Below are positions 63,996 to 64,000 of a stretch of 64,000 bases of DNA, in pieces. The translations under genes were made by a program, and so were the position numbers. The stretch is from Patulibacter defluvii. Its GTDB lineage: Bacteria > Actinomycetota > Thermoleophilia > Solirubrobacterales > Solirubrobacteraceae. Positions within the stretch are counted from its first letter, which is position 1; the number at the start of each line of letters is the position of its first letter. Under the pieces are notes generated by a model, which worked only from the letters and a program-made list of their open reading frames with translations, was not told the origin of the DNA and ran no database searches. The stretch is taken from NCBI RefSeq assembly GCF_034096925.1, contig NZ_JAWZSQ010000004.1:186001-250000 (forward strand), given 5' to 3'.

Positions 63996-64000
63996 GCCGG

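Overview
The window is a stretch of very GC-rich chromosome with strong third-position G/C bias, many GTG starts and long runs of 4-base ATGA/GTGA gene overlaps. The LexA boxes (CGAAC-N4-GTTCG), the DUF6504/ImuB SOS genes, the PaaX-type regulators and the LLM-flavin and hydantoinase families point to an actinobacterium, most likely Thermoleophilia/Solirubrobacterales (Conexibacter- or Patulibacter-like). That placement is inference; no 16S gene is present.

Bases 1-8,100 are mostly core genome: a DUF6504 SOS gene, a phosphate module (DUF47 PhoU-like protein, PiT transporter, small membrane protein), an ImuB-like inactive Y-family polymerase, an LLM-SCP2 fusion, RNase P RNA (rnpB), lexA coupled to a zinc-ribbon gene, tRNA-Leu(GAG) and a small membrane protein. 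Three LexA boxes tie the two damage genes to lexA.

From 8,100 to the right edge the window is an almost continuous catabolic region. 8.1-13.0 kb: SnoaL, StyA-like monooxygenase, SnoaL and an ABC solute-binding lipoprotein, plus a LuxR regulator and a flavin reductase; a duplicated operator links the two transcription units. 13.2-18.0 kb: a PaaX-type regulator and a two-gene indolepyruvate:ferredoxin-oxidoreductase-like enzyme. 18.1-25.4 kb: a desaturase-like flavoprotein, SRPBCC protein, alpha/beta-hydrolase-fold protein without its serine, three SDRs, a CMD protein, LuxR and GntR regulators. 25.4-33.5 kb: M24 enzyme, HyuB, HyuA, beta-hydroxyacid dehydrogenase, M28 peptidase, SDR. 33.6-38.9 kb: a second HyuB/HyuA pair, its GntR regulator and a second beta-hydroxyacid dehydrogenase. 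39.1-46.8 kb: cyclase, hydrolase, DUF35 plus Cys-less thiolase-like pair, APC transporter, aldoxime dehydratase, M20 amidohydrolase, TetR. 46.9-57.3 kb: an ABC importer operon that also encodes two aldehyde dehydrogenases and a GMC alcohol oxidoreductase, followed by a solute-binding protein and a CoA ligase. 57.6-64.0 kb: second PaaX-type regulator, amidase, copper amine oxidase, enoyl-CoA hydratase and 3-hydroxyacyl-CoA dehydrogenase.

Together the genes read as modules for importing and oxidising aromatic or amine/alcohol compounds (amine or alcohol to aldehyde to acid to CoA thioester to beta-oxidation), with side branches for aldoximes/nitriles, N-acyl amides and hydantoin- or ketone-type substrates. 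The exact substrates cannot be read from sequence. Many promoters have a -10 element ending 5-8 bases before the start codon, so leaderless transcripts appear common; two of them would first translate short leader peptides. Several catabolic promoters share operator-like sequences, which allows specific regulon predictions. Small palindromic repeats separate several convergent gene pairs. I saw no insertion sequences, phage genes, CRISPR arrays or rRNA.
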